A stretch of DNA of 64,000 bases from Microbacterium sp. BH-3-3-3 (lineage in GTDB: Bacteria; Actinomycetota; Actinomycetes; Actinomycetales; Microbacteriaceae). How positions within the stretch are numbered: the first letter of the stretch is position 1; each line of letters starts with the position of its first letter. Below are positions 18,598 to 28,196 of the stretch, in pieces. A model generated the notes under the pieces. That model made no database searches. It was given only the letters and a program-made list of their open reading frames with translations, and was not told where the DNA came from. The stretch is from assembly GCF_001792815.1 (NCBI RefSeq), contig NZ_CP017674.1, positions 1,922,001-1,986,000 on the forward strand, read 5' to 3'. A program made the position numbers and the translations under genes.

Positions 18598-20631
18598 TCA
18601 GATGTCGAGGAAGCGGACGTCTTTGGCGTTGCGCTGGATGAAGCTGCGGCGCGATTCGACGTCTTCGCCCATGAGGACCGAGAAGATCTCGTCGGCCGCG
18701 GCCGCGTCGTCGATCGTGACCTGCTTCAGCGTGCGCGTCTGCGGGTCCATCGTGGTCTCCCACAGCTCGTGATCGTTCATCTCACCGAGACCCTTGTACC
18801 GCTGGATGCCGTTGTCCTTGGGGATGCGGCGACCGGAGGCCTGACCGTCGATCAGCATCGCGTCGCGCTCACGGTCGCTGTACGCGTACTCGTGCGCGTG
18901 GTTCGACCACTTGAGGCGATACAGCGGCGGCTGCGCGAGGTAGACGTAGCCGGCCTCGATGAGCCCGCGCATGTAGCGGAAGAGCAGCGTCAGCAGCAGC
19001 GTCGTGATGTGCTGACCGTCGACGTCGGCATCGGCCATGAGCACGATCTTGTGGTACCGCGCCTTGGTCATGTCGAAGTCTTCGCCGATGCCCGTGCCGA
19101 AGGCCTGGATCATCGCCTGCACTTCCTTGTTGCCCAGCGCGCGGTCCAGGCGGGCGCGCTCGACGTTGAGGATCTTGCCGCGCAGCGCCAGGATCGCCTG
19201 CGTGTGGGGGTCGCGACCCTGAACGGCCGACCCACCGGCCGAGTCGCCCTCGACGAGGAAGATCTCGCTGATCGACGGATCCTTCGACGTGCAGTCCTTG
19301 AGCTTGTCGGGCATCGCCGCCGACTCGAACACGCTCTTGCGACGCGCGGTCTCGCGCGCCTTTCGCGCGGCGAGGCGGGCGGTGGCCGCGTCGAACGCCT
19401 TGCGGATGATGTTCTTGGCCTGGGTGGGGTTGCGGTCGAACCAGTCGCCGAGCTTGTCGCCGACGACCTTCTGAACGAATGCCTTGGCCTCGGTGTTGCC
19501 GAGCTTGGTCTTGGTCTGACCCTCGAACTGCGGCTCCGACAGCTTCACCGAGATCACGGCGGTGAGACCCTCGCGGATGTCGTCGCCCGTCAGGTTGTCG
19601 TCTTTTTCCTTCAGCAGGTTGTTCGCCCGCGCGTAGCGGTTCACGAGAGTGGTCAGCGCCGCGCGGAAACCCTCCTCGTGCGTTCCGCCCTCGTGCGTGT
19701 TGATGGTATTCGCGTAGGTGAAGACGTTCTCGGTGTACGCCGTCGTCCACTGCATCGCGAGCTCGAGTGCGATGTGGCGGTCGGTGTCTTCGGACTCGAC
19801 CTCGATGATCACGTCGTTGACGACGTCGGCCTTGCGCACGCGATTGAGGTGCTCGACGTAGTCGACCAGGCCGCGCTCGTACAGGAACGAGTCGTGGCGG
19901 CCCTGGGTGACCTCTGCTCCGGGGTCGCCCTCGGTCACGACCGCGTCGGGCCGCTCGTCGCGCAGGCTGATGCGCAGGCCCTTGTTCAGGAACGCCATCT
20001 GCTGGAACCGCGTCCGCAGGGTGTCGTAGTCGAAGTCGACGGTGTCGAAGATGGTCGCATCGGGCCAGAACGTGATGGTCGTCCCGGTCTTGTCGCTCTC
20101 TTCGCCCTTCGCGAGAGGGGCGAGGGGAGTACCGCCGTCGCGGAACGACTGACGCCACACGTGTCCCTGACGCTGCACCTCGACCTCGAGGCGCGTCGAC
20201 AGCGCGTTCACGACCGACGAGCCCACGCCGTGCAGGCCGCCCGAGACGGCGTAGCCACCGCCACCGAACTTTCCACCGGCGTGCAGCACGGTGAGCACGA
20301 CCTCGACCGTCGACTTGCCCTCGGTGCGGTGCATGTCGACCGGGATGCCGCGACCGTTGTCGATCACGCGGACGGCTCCGTCGCTCATGATCGTGACGTC
20401 GATCGTGTCGCAGTAGCCGGCCAGGGCCTCGTCCACGGAGTTGTCGACGATCTCTTGCACGAGGTGGTGCAGACCCCGCTCACCGGTGGAGCCGATGTAC
20501 ATGCCGGGGCGCTTACGGACGGCCTCGAGACCCTCGAGCACCTGGATGGCGTCTGCCCCGTACTCGTTGGGAACCTTGGTCGATGCGACGGGAGGTTCCT
20601 CGGAAACGCTGTCGGGGTTTTCGGACGTCAT
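18598..20631 (-). CDS. gyrB: DNA gyrase subunit B
   Basis: 677 aa. The GHKL ATPase domain shows [24 protein letters not shown] and [15 protein letters not shown]; the TOPRIM domain shows EGDSAGGSA and DADVDGQHI; the C-terminus has the [18 protein letters not shown] motif that contacts GyrA. The start is the ATG at 20631, at the first residues of a short disordered leader before the conserved [24 protein letters not shown]; the frame is open further upstream but overlaps the preceding gene. A 119-base gap separates it from the dciA-like gene. Confidence 0.98.
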   Translation of the reverse strand: MTSENPDSVSEEPPVASTKVPNEYGADAIQVLEGLEAVRKRPGMYIGSTGERGLHHLVQEIVDNSVDEALAGYCDTIDVTIMSDGAVRVIDNGRGIPVDMHRTEGKSTVEVVLTVLHAGGKFGGGGYAVSGGLHGVGSSVVNALSTRLEVEVQRQGHVWRQSFRDGGTPLAPLAKGEESDKTGTTITFWPDATIFDTVDFDYDTLRTRFQQMAFLNKGLRISLRDERPDAVVTEGDPGAEVTQGRHDSFLYERGLVDYVEHLNRVRKADVVNDVIIEVESEDTDRHIALELAMQWTTAYTENVFTYANTINTHEGGTHEEGFRAALTTLVNRYARANNLLKEKDDNLTGDDIREGLTAVISVKLSEPQFEGQTKTKLGNTEAKAFVQKVVGDKLGDWFDRNPTQAKNIIRKAFDAATARLAARKARETARRKSVFESAAMPDKLKDCTSKDPSISEIFLVEGDSAGGSAVQGRDPHTQAILALRGKILNVERARLDRALGNKEVQAMIQAFGTGIGEDFDMTKARYHKIVLMADADVDGQHITTLLLTLLFRYMRGLIEAGYVYLAQPPLYRLKWSNHAHEYAYSDRERDAMLIDGQASGRRIPKDNGIQRYKGLGEMNDHELWETTMDPQTRTLKQVTIDDAAAADEIFSVLMGEDVESRRSFIQRNAKDVRFLDI

Positions 20632-20750
20632 GGGTACGTGCGCTCCAGATCGGTTCGTCGGAAGCTCCATCCTACCGCGTGGGGCTCGCGAAAATGGCGT
20701 GTACGCCCCTACACGGCGATAAATCGGACCGAGGCGGGATCGACCATGGC

Positions 20751-21239
20751 CTAGCCGTAGGTATCGCGCGGACCGCGGCCTGGAACGGCTCTGGGGCCCC
20801 ATTTCCAAGAGGGGACGTCCGGCCCTACGAACCGGATGGCTTCGACCCCCGCGTCGGGGAAGCGTCGGATGATCTCCGAGAGGATGTGCGCCCGCATCAA
20901 CTGGAGCTGCTTCGCCCACGCCGTCGAATCGGCCTGGACCGTGAGCGTGCCGGCATCCAGAGCCACCGGGCGGGTATGCGCCGCCGTCTCGGCACCGGCG
21001 ACCTCGTCCCACTTGCGCACGAGGTCCTCTCGCGACAGCTGGGGCTCCCAGCCCGCCGATCGAGTGAGGCCCGACAGCACATCGCCGAGTCCCCGGGGAT
21101 CACGGCCCGGCGTGAACGGTGCGTTCTCGCCGTCGTCCACCCGGCGCCGACGCTTCTTCTTGCGATAGGGCGAGGGCTCGAGTCCGCGCAGCCGCAGGTA
21201 GGTCGCCACAGTCTCGGGCAGCTCGCCCTCGTCACTCAT
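20751..21239 (-). CDS. dciA: DUF721/DciA-like replication protein
   Basis: 162 aa. A basic linker with KKKRRRRV (about residues 27-36) is followed by the DUF721 domain, including [36 protein letters not shown]. DciA proteins are the ancestral loaders of the replicative helicase DnaB in bacteria without DnaC; the place between recF and gyrB is classical for actinobacteria. I chose the ATG at 21239, overlapping the end of recF by eight bases; a GTG at 21251 is also possible and neither has a strong ribosome binding site. Confidence 0.88.
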   Translation of the reverse strand: MSDEGELPETVATYLRLRGLEPSPYRKKKRRRRVDDGENAPFTPGRDPRGLGDVLSGLTRSAGWEPQLSREDLVRKWDEVAGAETAAHTRPVALDAGTLTVQADSTAWAKQLQLMRAHILSEIIRRFPDAGVEAIRFVGPDVPSWKWGPRAVPGRGPRDTYG

Positions 21240-22386
21240 CGCCGGGCTCACGGATCTGACCGGCTTCGACCCGCACGACGTGGGCGCGCAGCTCGGGCGG
21301 GACGTCTTCTTCGACGGCCGACGTCACGATGACCTGTTCGTAGCCCGCCGCGAACTCGGCCAGGCGGGCGCGGCGGCCGGCGTCGAGCTCGGCGAAGACG
21401 TCGTCGAGGATCAACACGGGGTCTCCGAGCCGTGACTCGGCGCGCAGGAGCTCGGCCGAGGCGAGTCGGAGCGCCAACGCGATCGACCAGGATTCGCCGT
21501 GCGAGGCGTAGCCCTTCACCGGGAGGCCGCGCACCTCGAGTACGAGGTCGTCGCGGTGCGGGCCGACCAGGGTGAGTCCGCGCTCGAGTTCGGCCGAACG
21601 GCGTGCGGCCAGCGAGGCTCGGAACTGCTCTGCCAGAGGAAGGGCCGAGCCCGCGGTCTCGACGGCGTCGTCTTCTTCGGGGTCACCCCCGCCCACCGAC
21701 AGCGCCCACGTGAGCCGCGGTCGGTGGTCGTCGCCCGCGATGGCCTCGTAGGCGTGCGCCACGGGCTGGGAGAGGTCGGATGCCAGCGCGATGCGCGCTT
21801 CGATCACCTCGGTGCCCAGGGTGACGAGCTTGTCGTCCCATACGTCGAGGGTGCTGAGGGCGTCGCCGCGCACCCCGCGGGCGCGCGCCGATTTCAGCAG
21901 GGCGCTGCGCTGCCGCAGGACGCGGTCGTAGTCGCCCAACACCGCGGCCATGCGAGGAGTCCGTTGCACGATGAGCTGGTCGGCGAACCGACGCCGGGCG
22001 GACGGGTCACCGCGCACGATCTGCAGATCTTCGGGGGCGAACAGCACCACCTGCGCGTACCGGGGCAACTCCGAGGTGCGGACGTTGACGCCGTTGACCC
22101 GAGCCTTGTTCGCACCCTGGCGGTTGAGCTGAAGCTCGAGGAGCACCGTGCGCTCACCGTGTGCCAGACGAGCGCGCACGATCGCGGCATCCGTTCCGTC
22201 GCGCACCATCGGTGCGTCGTGAGACACGCGGTGCGAGCCGAGCATGGCGAGGTAGGCGACCGCCTCGACGAGGTTCGTCTTGCCCTGCCCGTTGCGACCG
22301 ATGAAGACGTTCGCGCCCGCGGAGAGCGAGACATCGGCGACCGCGTAATTGCGGAAGTCCTTCAGTCCCAGCTGCTCCACGATCAC
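21232..22386 (-). CDS. recF: DNA replication and repair protein RecF
   Basis: 384 aa. SMC-like ATPase with Walker A GRNGQGKTN near the N-terminus, the ABC-type signature region near LRLASAELLRAE, and Walker B LILDDVFAELD near the C-terminus. RecF acts with RecO and RecR to load RecA at gaps. GTG start at 22386; the gene is 47 bases downstream of dnaN and overlaps the dciA-like gene. Confidence 0.97.
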   Translation of the reverse strand: MIVEQLGLKDFRNYAVADVSLSAGANVFIGRNGQGKTNLVEAVAYLAMLGSHRVSHDAPMVRDGTDAAIVRARLAHGERTVLLELQLNRQGANKARVNGVNVRTSELPRYAQVVLFAPEDLQIVRGDPSARRRFADQLIVQRTPRMAAVLGDYDRVLRQRSALLKSARARGVRGDALSTLDVWDDKLVTLGTEVIEARIALASDLSQPVAHAYEAIAGDDHRPRLTWALSVGGGDPEEDDAVETAGSALPLAEQFRASLAARRSAELERGLTLVGPHRDDLVLEVRGLPVKGYASHGESWSIALALRLASAELLRAESRLGDPVLILDDVFAELDAGRRARLAEFAAGYEQVIVTSAVEEDVPPELRAHVVRVEAGQIREPGDE

Positions 22387-22433
22387 CGAGTCAGACTACC
22401 CGTCGCCTCCGACACGACGACCGGAGCCCGATC

Positions 22434-23585
22434 TCAGCGCAGCAGCAGGTTCGGCTGGAGAAGGTACTTGAACGAGCCCTCGCCACCCTTGTCGACCGAG
22501 GTCTGCGGGGTGACCAGCACGGGGCTGAGCTTGTTCGCGTTGTCGCTCGAGGTGAACGTGATGCGCGTGAACTCGCTGCGAACGGCGCCGAGCGACTCGA
22601 GCAGGTACTGGGGGTTGAGACCCAGGGTGACCTCGTCGCCGACGAGGGTGGCGTCGACCGACTCGGTCGCGCGCGCCTGCTCGGTGCCGGAGGCATCCAT
22701 CGAGACGCCCTCGGGACCGAAGGTGAAGCGCAGCGGAGCGGAGCGGTCGAGGACGAGCGCCACGCGGCGCACCGCCTCGGCAAGCTCGGCGGTGTTGACC
22801 ACGCTGTGATGCTCGGTCTGCGCGGGGAACAAGCGGCGCACGGGGGGGAAGTTGCCCTTGATGAGCAGCGAGGTCACCGTCTTGTTGCCGGACGAGAACG
22901 CGATGATCTCGCGATCTCCCGAGCCCGAGAAGGCGATCGAGATGTCGCCGGCGTGCGCGAAGGTCTTGCCGACCTCCTGCAGCGTGCGAGCCGGTACCAG
23001 GGCCGACGTGGGTTCGTCGGAGGCCGCCGAACCGCCGTCCCAGGGGATTTCGCGCAGAGCCACGCGGTAGCGGTCGGTGGCGACGAGGCTCAGGCGGGTG
23101 CCCGTGACCTCGAGCTGTACGCCCGTGAGCACCGGGGTCACGTCGTCGCGCGAGGCGGCGAAGGCGACCTGTGCGATGGCCGTGGCGAACTCGTCGGCCG
23201 GGACGAGGCCCGATTCTCCGCTCACTTCGGGAATCGCCGGGTACTCCTGCACGGGCATGGAGGCGAGAGTGAATCGTGCGGAGCCGCAGGTGAGCAGGAT
23301 GCCGCCGTCGTCGTCGACGGTGATCTGGATCGGAGCGTTGGGGAGCCGGCTGGCGATGTCGTTCAGAAGCCGGCCGTGCACCAGGATCGTGCCCGGCTCG
23401 TCGACGGTGGCTTCGATGGTGGTGCGCGCGGAGGCTTCGTAGTCGAAGGCGGCGAGGGTCAGACCCTGGTCCCCGGCCTCGATGAGCACACCGGCCAGGA
23501 TCGGCTGCGGGTTTCGCTGGGGCAGGAGCTTGACCACGAACGAGACGGCTTCGCTGAACACATCACGATTGACGTGGAACTTCAC
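22434..23585 (-). CDS. dnaN: DNA polymerase III beta sliding clamp
   Basis: 383 aa, three beta-clamp domains of about 120 residues each; the start KFHVNRDVFSEAVSFVVKLLPQRNPQPILAG is typical for the family. It forms the ring that tethers polymerase III to DNA. The GTG start has AGGGAG seven bases upstream. It is transcribed away from the origin, which lies immediately upstream. Confidence 0.98.
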   Translation of the reverse strand: MKFHVNRDVFSEAVSFVVKLLPQRNPQPILAGVLIEAGDQGLTLAAFDYEASARTTIEATVDEPGTILVHGRLLNDIASRLPNAPIQITVDDDGGILLTCGSARFTLASMPVQEYPAIPEVSGESGLVPADEFATAIAQVAFAASRDDVTPVLTGVQLEVTGTRLSLVATDRYRVALREIPWDGGSAASDEPTSALVPARTLQEVGKTFAHAGDISIAFSGSGDREIIAFSSGNKTVTSLLIKGNFPPVRRLFPAQTEHHSVVNTAELAEAVRRVALVLDRSAPLRFTFGPEGVSMDASGTEQARATESVDATLVGDEVTLGLNPQYLLESLGAVRSEFTRITFTSSDNANKLSPVLVTPQTSVDKGGEGSFKYLLQPNLLLR

Positions 23586-24034
23586 GGATGCTCCCTTGAT
23601 GGCGGGTACGGCTTACCCATGCTAGCCCCACGCTTCCGGCGAGCCGACGACGGGCCTGGCACGGCAAGGTCATCGAATCTCTCTTAACAAAGGGAAAAGG
23701 ATCTTCATCTTGTTAACCACTGTGGAGACTGTGGATAACTTCCGACATGCGTGTTAACAGCTGGGAACTACACCGTTGTTAACTGTGGACGCGCTGCGGA
23801 CAGCCTGGGCAGTTAACAGCGACGGGAGGGAGTGCGGTCGAGCCCTCCTCCACAGGCAAGCCCCGTTCGTACACAAGTCATCCGCAGCAAATCAGAGTTA
23901 TCCACAGGTTTTCCACACTGTGTAGAACTGTGTCGCGAACCACTCGTACGGAGGCGTGTGCGCGGTTTTCCGGCCCGAAAACGCGCGAAGGGCTCGCCCA
24001 CGATGGTGGACGAGCCCTGACGGGAGAGGAGCGC
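23586..24034. other. oriC: Replication origin oriC (dnaA-dnaN intergenic region)
   Basis: A 449-base gap with two perfect DnaA boxes, TGTGGATAA at 23730-23738 and TTATCCACA at 23898-23906 (opposite orientation), and a close one, TTTTCCACA, at 23909-23917. Weaker candidates (two mismatches) are at 23721, 23784, 23846 and 23920. An AT-rich patch at about 23679-23717 could be the unwinding element. The hexamer GTTAAC occurs four times between 23712 and 23817 (starts 23712, 23753, 23778, 23812), far above expectation. The flanking genes dnaN and dnaA and the divergent orientation of genes around it support the assignment. Confidence 0.9.
23989..24018 (-). terminator. Terminator downstream of dnaA
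   Basis: Stem of 13 bp with one wobble pair (23989-24001 with 24006-24018) and a four-base loop, followed on the minus strand within a few bases by TTTT. It starts 17 bases after the dnaA stop and would shield the origin from dnaA transcription. Confidence 0.7.
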
Positions 24035-25462
24035 TCAGCGCATACGGCCGAGCTGGCTGGTGATCTCCGACACCTGGTTGAAGATAGAGCGGCGCTCCTT
24101 CATGAGGTCGCTGATCTTCTTGTAGGCGTACATGACGGTGGTGTGATCGCGGTTTCCGAAGAGCTGCCCGATCTTCGGCAGTGACAGGCTCGTGCGCTCG
24201 CGGCACAGGTACATCGCGATCTGTCGAGCCGTGGCGACGGCCTGCGAACGGCTCGAGCCGTAGAGATCGTCGACCGACAGCTTGAAGTACTGCGCCGTCG
24301 CCGTGATGATGTCGGTCGGCGAGATGACGTTGGCATCGTCTTGATCGATGATGTCGCGAAGCACGGTCTGGGCCAGCGACATGTCGAGCGTCGACCTGTT
24401 CAAGCTGGCGAAGGCCGAGACGCGGATCAGCGCCCCTTCGAGCTCACGGATGTTCGACGAGACGACGGTGGCGATGTACTCCAACACGTCGTCGGGAATC
24501 AGCAGTCGCTCGCTCTGCGCCTTTTTCCGCAGAATCGCGATGCGCGTTTCCAGGTCGGGGGCCTGCACATCGGTGATGAGTCCCCACTCGAAGCGACTGC
24601 GCATGCGGTCTTCGAATCCGGTCAACTGCTTCGGCGGCAGGTCGCTGGTGATCACGACCTGCTTGTCGTGGTCGTGGAGCGTGTTGAAGGTGTGGAAGAA
24701 GGCTTCCTGCGTCTCGGCACGACCCTGGAGGAACTGGATGTCGTCGATCAGCAGGATGTCGACTTCGCGGTACCGCGCCTGGAACGCCGAGCCGCGGTTG
24801 TTCGCGATCGAGTTGATGAAGTCGTTCGTGAACTCCTCACTCGAGACGTACCGCACGCGGATGCCCGCGTACATGCTGGCCGCGTAGTCGCCGATGGCAT
24901 GGAGGAGGTGCGTCTTGCCGAGGCCGGAGTCGCCGTAGATGAACAGCGGGTTGTACGCCTTGGCCGGTGCTTCGGCGACCGCGACGGCAGCGGCGTGCGC
25001 GAAGCGGTTCGACTGCCCGATGACGAAGTTGTCGAAGGTGTACTTCGGGTTCAGGCGGGTGTCGTTCCGAGACGCCGGCACGATCGGCTCCGGTGTCTGT
25101 TCGATGACGGCCGCGTGCACAGAGACGGCGGGGCCGGATGATGACGGCCGGTCATCGTCACGGGACGAGGTGCGGTGGGATTCGACGAGGTCGGGATTGA
25201 CCACGACGCGGAAGGTGCCCACTTCCGGGTCACTCCCCTGCACCTGAGCGAGCGCTTCGAGGATCGACGCGCGCATGCGTTTGTTGAACTGCGCCGCGGT
25301 CAGGTCGTTGGGGACGTCGAGGTAGAGGGTCCCGCCCATCACACCCTGCGGCACCGCCAGATTGAGGAAGCCGTGCAGCTGCGGGGTGACCCGATCGTCG
25401 GTGAGAAGATGGTCTAGCACGGCGGACCAGACGGGAACATCCGGTACTTCGTGCAGAGACAT
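24035..25462 (-). CDS. dnaA: Chromosomal replication initiator DnaA
   Basis: 475 aa. Domain I (about 1-90) is followed by a variable linker, the AAA+ domain with Walker [12 protein letters not shown] (about 175-185) and Walker B LLIDDIQF, and the DNA-binding domain with the signature [15 protein letters not shown] near the C-terminus. It binds the boxes in the adjacent origin and melts it. The ATG at 25462 has GGAGGGG directly upstream; the frame remains open beyond it but without a better start. A perfect DnaA box 51 bases upstream suggests autoregulation. Confidence 0.98.
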   Translation of the reverse strand: MSLHEVPDVPVWSAVLDHLLTDDRVTPQLHGFLNLAVPQGVMGGTLYLDVPNDLTAAQFNKRMRASILEALAQVQGSDPEVGTFRVVVNPDLVESHRTSSRDDDRPSSSGPAVSVHAAVIEQTPEPIVPASRNDTRLNPKYTFDNFVIGQSNRFAHAAAVAVAEAPAKAYNPLFIYGDSGLGKTHLLHAIGDYAASMYAGIRVRYVSSEEFTNDFINSIANNRGSAFQARYREVDILLIDDIQFLQGRAETQEAFFHTFNTLHDHDKQVVITSDLPPKQLTGFEDRMRSRFEWGLITDVQAPDLETRIAILRKKAQSERLLIPDDVLEYIATVVSSNIRELEGALIRVSAFASLNRSTLDMSLAQTVLRDIIDQDDANVISPTDIITATAQYFKLSVDDLYGSSRSQAVATARQIAMYLCRERTSLSLPKIGQLFGNRDHTTVMYAYKKISDLMKERRSIFNQVSEITSQLGRMR

Positions 25463-25512
25463 ATCCCCTCCGGGATCTAGACGCGACGGCGATCGACGAG
25501 TCGCGTCGAACC

Positions 25513-25521
25513 TGTGGATAA
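25513..25521 (-). promoter_or_regulatory. DnaA box upstream of dnaA
   Basis: TGTGGATAA on the + strand (TTATCCACA on the dnaA strand), 51 bases before the dnaA start. It is placed where DnaA could repress its own gene; this is inference from other bacteria. Confidence 0.6.
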
Positions 25522-25641
25522 CTCCGGGGGCCACGCTAGTTCGCGGCTCTCGAGGAGCAAAATCCACTGTAAGTCCCGGCCGCGTGTCTTTGCCACGCTT
25601 GTGGACGGAGCCTGGGGATAATGAGCGGTCGGCTTCCCAGT

Positions 25642-25670
25642 TTGAGTTAACGCCCCGCTCGACGTAGCCT
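25642..25670 (+). promoter_or_regulatory. Probable rpmH operon promoter
   Basis: TTGAGT (25642-25647), a 17-base spacer and TAGCCT (25665-25670) resemble a housekeeping actinobacterial promoter pointing to rpmH, whose ATG is 87 bases downstream. A GTTAAC word overlaps the -35 end and spacer. A second TTGACT at 25678 has no well-spaced -10. Confidence 0.5.
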
Positions 25671-25756
25671 TAGTCGGTTGACTTATGCCTATACGGCAGT
25701 CCCGACCCCCGTCCCCGGCAGAAGAGCATCGGGCGACATCACCTCCGGAGTGACCC

Positions 25757-25894
25757 ATGAGCAAGCGCACCTTCCAGCCCAACAACCGCCGCCGCGCCAA
25801 GAAGCACGGCTTCCGTGCCCGCATGCGCACCCGCGCCGGCCGCGGCATCCTCGCGGCGCGTCGCGCCAAGGGCCGCACCGAGCTTTCGGCCTGA
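25757..25894 (+). CDS. rpmH: Ribosomal protein bL34
   Basis: 45 aa, highly basic: [19 protein letters not shown], then [20 protein letters not shown]. This is a full-length bL34, a late-assembling 50S subunit protein. The ATG is preceded by CCGGAG. It heads the conserved rpmH-rnpA-yidD-yidC cluster, and rnpA starts nine bases after its stop. Confidence 0.97.
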   Translation: MSKRTFQPNNRRRAKKHGFRARMRTRAGRGILAARRAKGRTELSA

Positions 25895-25902
25895 CCTACC
25901 AG

Positions 25903-26241
25903 GTGCTCGCGAAGCCGAACCGACTCACCCGCGGATCGGACTACAAAACCACAGTCCGACGGGGTTCTCGTTGTGCCGGAGCGCACACCGTGACCTACGT
26001 CGGATCGTCGGCTGAGAGTGGTTCGCCTCGCTTCGGCTTCATCGTGAGCCGACAGGTCGGCTCCGCCGTCACCCGCAACACCATTCGCCGCCGCCTCAAA
26101 GCGGTGTGCGCCGAGGCGCTCCCGTCCATCAACGGGGGCGCCTCTATCGTCATCCGCGCTCTGCCGTCCGCGGCGACCGTGGATTACGCGACACTTCGCG
26201 CCGATGTGGTGCGGTGTCTGCAACGCAAGGCCGTCGCATGA
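25903..26241 (+). CDS. rnpA: Ribonuclease P protein component
   Basis: 112 aa from the GTG at 25903. The RNR-type motif AVTRNTIRRRLKAV and the N-terminal LAKPNRLTRGSDYKTTVRRG are characteristic. The protein helps the RNase P RNA bind pre-tRNA and cut its 5' leader. The frame is open upstream through rpmH, but that part is out of register with rpmH and not genuine. The stop overlaps the yidD start (ATGA). Confidence 0.95.
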   Translation: MLAKPNRLTRGSDYKTTVRRGSRCAGAHTVTYVGSSAESGSPRFGFIVSRQVGSAVTRNTIRRRLKAVCAEALPSINGGASIVIRALPSAATVDYATLRADVVRCLQRKAVA

Positions 26242-26594
26242 GTGCGTCGACACTGCCGACATCGGCCACCGGGGCCGGTCGCCTGGCACCGGACGCCGTC
26301 CTGGCATCCCTCCCCCTCCTCCCCCGGAATGCAGGGCTCGCCCTGCTGCACGCGTATCGAGCGACGATCTCGCACGTCTACGGCGACGTGTGCAAGTACT
26401 ACCCGTCATGCTCCGCCTATTCGGTGGGAGCGGTGCAACAACACGGACTCGTCAAGGGCGTCGCGTTCACCGCGGCCCGTCTCGCACGCTGTCATCCCTG
26501 GGCTCAGGGGGGCATCGACGATGTCCGTCCGCACCGCGCCTTCCGCCACGAACTCACTCCGCACGGTTTCGTCGTGCCTTCCCGAAAGGACTGA
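26238..26594 (+). CDS. yidD: YidD membrane protein insertion efficiency factor
   Basis: 118 aa. The family core YRATISHVYGDVCKYYPSCSAYSVGAVQQHG and RLARCHPWAQGGIDDV contains the conserved cysteines. YidD is a small amphipathic helper of YidC-dependent membrane insertion. There is a longer than usual N-terminal extension of about 25 residues. It overlaps rnpA by ATGA and is two bases from the yidC start. Confidence 0.93.
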   Translation: MSASTLPTSATGAGRLAPDAVLASLPLLPRNAGLALLHAYRATISHVYGDVCKYYPSCSAYSVGAVQQHGLVKGVAFTAARLARCHPWAQGGIDDVRPHRAFRHELTPHGFVVPSRKD

Positions 26595-26596
26595 TC

Positions 26597-27670
26597 GTGC
26601 AATTCGATCTCATTGGGACCCTTCTCTGGCCCCTCAAGTGGGCTGTCGAGCTCGTACTCGTCGGTTGGCATTCCCTGTTCACGGCGTTCGGCATGGCTCC
26701 CGCCGCCGGCATCACCTGGGTGCTGTCGATCGTCGGACTCGTGCTCATCGTGCGCGCGGCCCTCATCCCGCTCTTCGTCAAGCAGATCAAGAGCCAGCGC
26801 AAGATGATGGAGATCGCTCCCGAGCTGCGCAAGGTGCAGGAGAAGTACCGCGGTAAGAAGGACCAGCTCTCTCGCGAGGCCATGAGCCGCGAGACCATGG
26901 CGCTGTACAAGAAGCACGGCACGACGCCGGTGTCGAGCTGCCTGCCGCTCCTGGTGCAGATGCCGATCTTCTTCGCGCTCTTCAGCGTTCTGAACGACGT
27001 CTCCAAGCACGCCGCGAGCGGCGTCGGCGGTGTCGGACTGCTCACCCCCGAGCTGACGACCGAGTTCTACGACGCGCGCCTGTTCGACGTGGCATCCATG
27101 CACGTCAACCTCGTCACCGCATGGGGTCAGGCCGACGGCCAGGTCACCGTCGCCATCCTGCTGACGCTCGTGGTGCTCATGATCGGGTCGCAGTTCTTCA
27201 CGCAGCTGCAGATCATCTCGAAGAACCTGTCGCCCGAGGCCAAGACCGGTCAGGCGTACCAGATGCAGAAGATCATGCTGTACATCCTGCCGCTGGCCTT
27301 CATCTTCTCGGGTGTCTTCTTCCCGCTCGGTGTCGTCATCTACTGGTTCGTCAGCAACCTGTGGACGATGGTCCAGCAGTTCGTGGTCATCCGCGAGATG
27401 CCCACACCCGGATCCGACGCGGCCAAGGCTCGTGAGGAGCGTCTCGCGCGCAAGGGGAAGGCCATCGATGCGACCGGAAAGGTCGTTCCGATCGAGAAGT
27501 ACCAGGCCGAACAGCAGCGTCTTCTCGAAGAGGCAGAGCGTGTGCGTGCAGCGCAGCCCAAGCGGCAGCAGCCCGTGGGCAAGCAGCGCGCCAAGAAGCA
27601 GCAGACCACGAAGAACACCGGTACGGCGAGCGGATCGGCCGGCACGCCCGGCTCGTCCCCCGCGCCCTGA
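26597..27670 (+). CDS. yidC: Membrane protein insertase YidC
   Basis: 357 aa from the GTG at 26597 (AAGGA upstream). It is a YidC/Oxa1 insertase of the actinobacterial type with about five membrane segments; the cytosolic hairpin between the first ones carries the charged stretch KSQRKMMEIAPELRKVQEKYRGKKDQLSREAM, and CLPLLVQMPIFFALFSVLN follows. The C-terminal tail (about 290-357) is Lys/Gln/Ala-rich and likely contacts ribosomes. It inserts membrane proteins alone or with SecYEG. Confidence 0.96.
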   Translation: MQFDLIGTLLWPLKWAVELVLVGWHSLFTAFGMAPAAGITWVLSIVGLVLIVRAALIPLFVKQIKSQRKMMEIAPELRKVQEKYRGKKDQLSREAMSRETMALYKKHGTTPVSSCLPLLVQMPIFFALFSVLNDVSKHAASGVGGVGLLTPELTTEFYDARLFDVASMHVNLVTAWGQADGQVTVAILLTLVVLMIGSQFFTQLQIISKNLSPEAKTGQAYQMQKIMLYILPLAFIFSGVFFPLGVVIYWFVSNLWTMVQQFVVIREMPTPGSDAAKAREERLARKGKAIDATGKVVPIEKYQAEQQRLLEEAERVRAAQPKRQQPVGKQRAKKQQTTKNTGTASGSAGTPGSSPAP

Positions 27671-27687
27671 CGACCCGAAAGATCACG

Positions 27688-28191
27688 ATGACGACGTCCG
27701 ATCAGATCGCACCCGAACAGACCGCCGCCACCGAGGAGCAGCTCGAGCAAGAAGGCGACATCGCTGCCGACTACCTCGAGGGACTCCTCGACATCGCCGA
27801 CATCGAGGGCGACCTCGCCCTCGATGTACGTGGGGGGCGTGCCTACGTGTCGGTCGAGGCCGATGACGCGGAGGCCCTCTCGACGCTCTCGCACCCCGAC
27901 ACCGTTCAGGCCCTGCAGGAGTTGACGCGCCTGGCCGTGCAGAACTCGACGGGGCGATTCTCTCGGCTCATCCTCGACATCGGCGGGTCGCGTGATGCGC
28001 GGCAGCGCCAGCTCGAAACCCTCGTCGACCTGGCGATCGAGCGGATCAACGAGGGTGCCACACAGGCGTCCCTGCCGGCCATGTCGAGCTACGAGCGCAA
28101 ACTGGTGCACGACATCGCCGCGGACCGCGGTTACACCTCTGAGTCGTTCGGTGAGGGCGCTGACCGCCACACCGTGCTGCGACGCGGCTGA
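27688..28191 (+). CDS. jag: Jag/KhpB-type RNA-binding protein (KH + R3H)
   Basis: 167 aa. An acidic N-terminus is followed by a KH-like domain (about residues 30-95) and an R3H domain (about 105-167) with RQRQLETLVDLAIERI and LPAMSSYERKLVHDIAADRG. SpoIIIJ-associated Jag homologues bind RNA and affect cell envelope and division in other bacteria. It sits 17 bases after yidC, as in most actinobacteria. Confidence 0.92.
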   Translation: MTTSDQIAPEQTAATEEQLEQEGDIAADYLEGLLDIADIEGDLALDVRGGRAYVSVEADDAEALSTLSHPDTVQALQELTRLAVQNSTGRFSRLILDIGGSRDARQRQLETLVDLAIERINEGATQASLPAMSSYERKLVHDIAADRGYTSESFGEGADRHTVLRRG

Positions 28192-28196
28192 TCAGG

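Noticed and set aside
20632..21012. N-terminal extension of gyrB
   Set aside because: The open frame overlaps the dciA-like gene and has no similarity to gyrase before 20631.
25678..25902. Extension of rnpA upstream through rpmH
   Set aside because: It is out of register with rpmH, and RnpA homology begins at the GTG at 25903.
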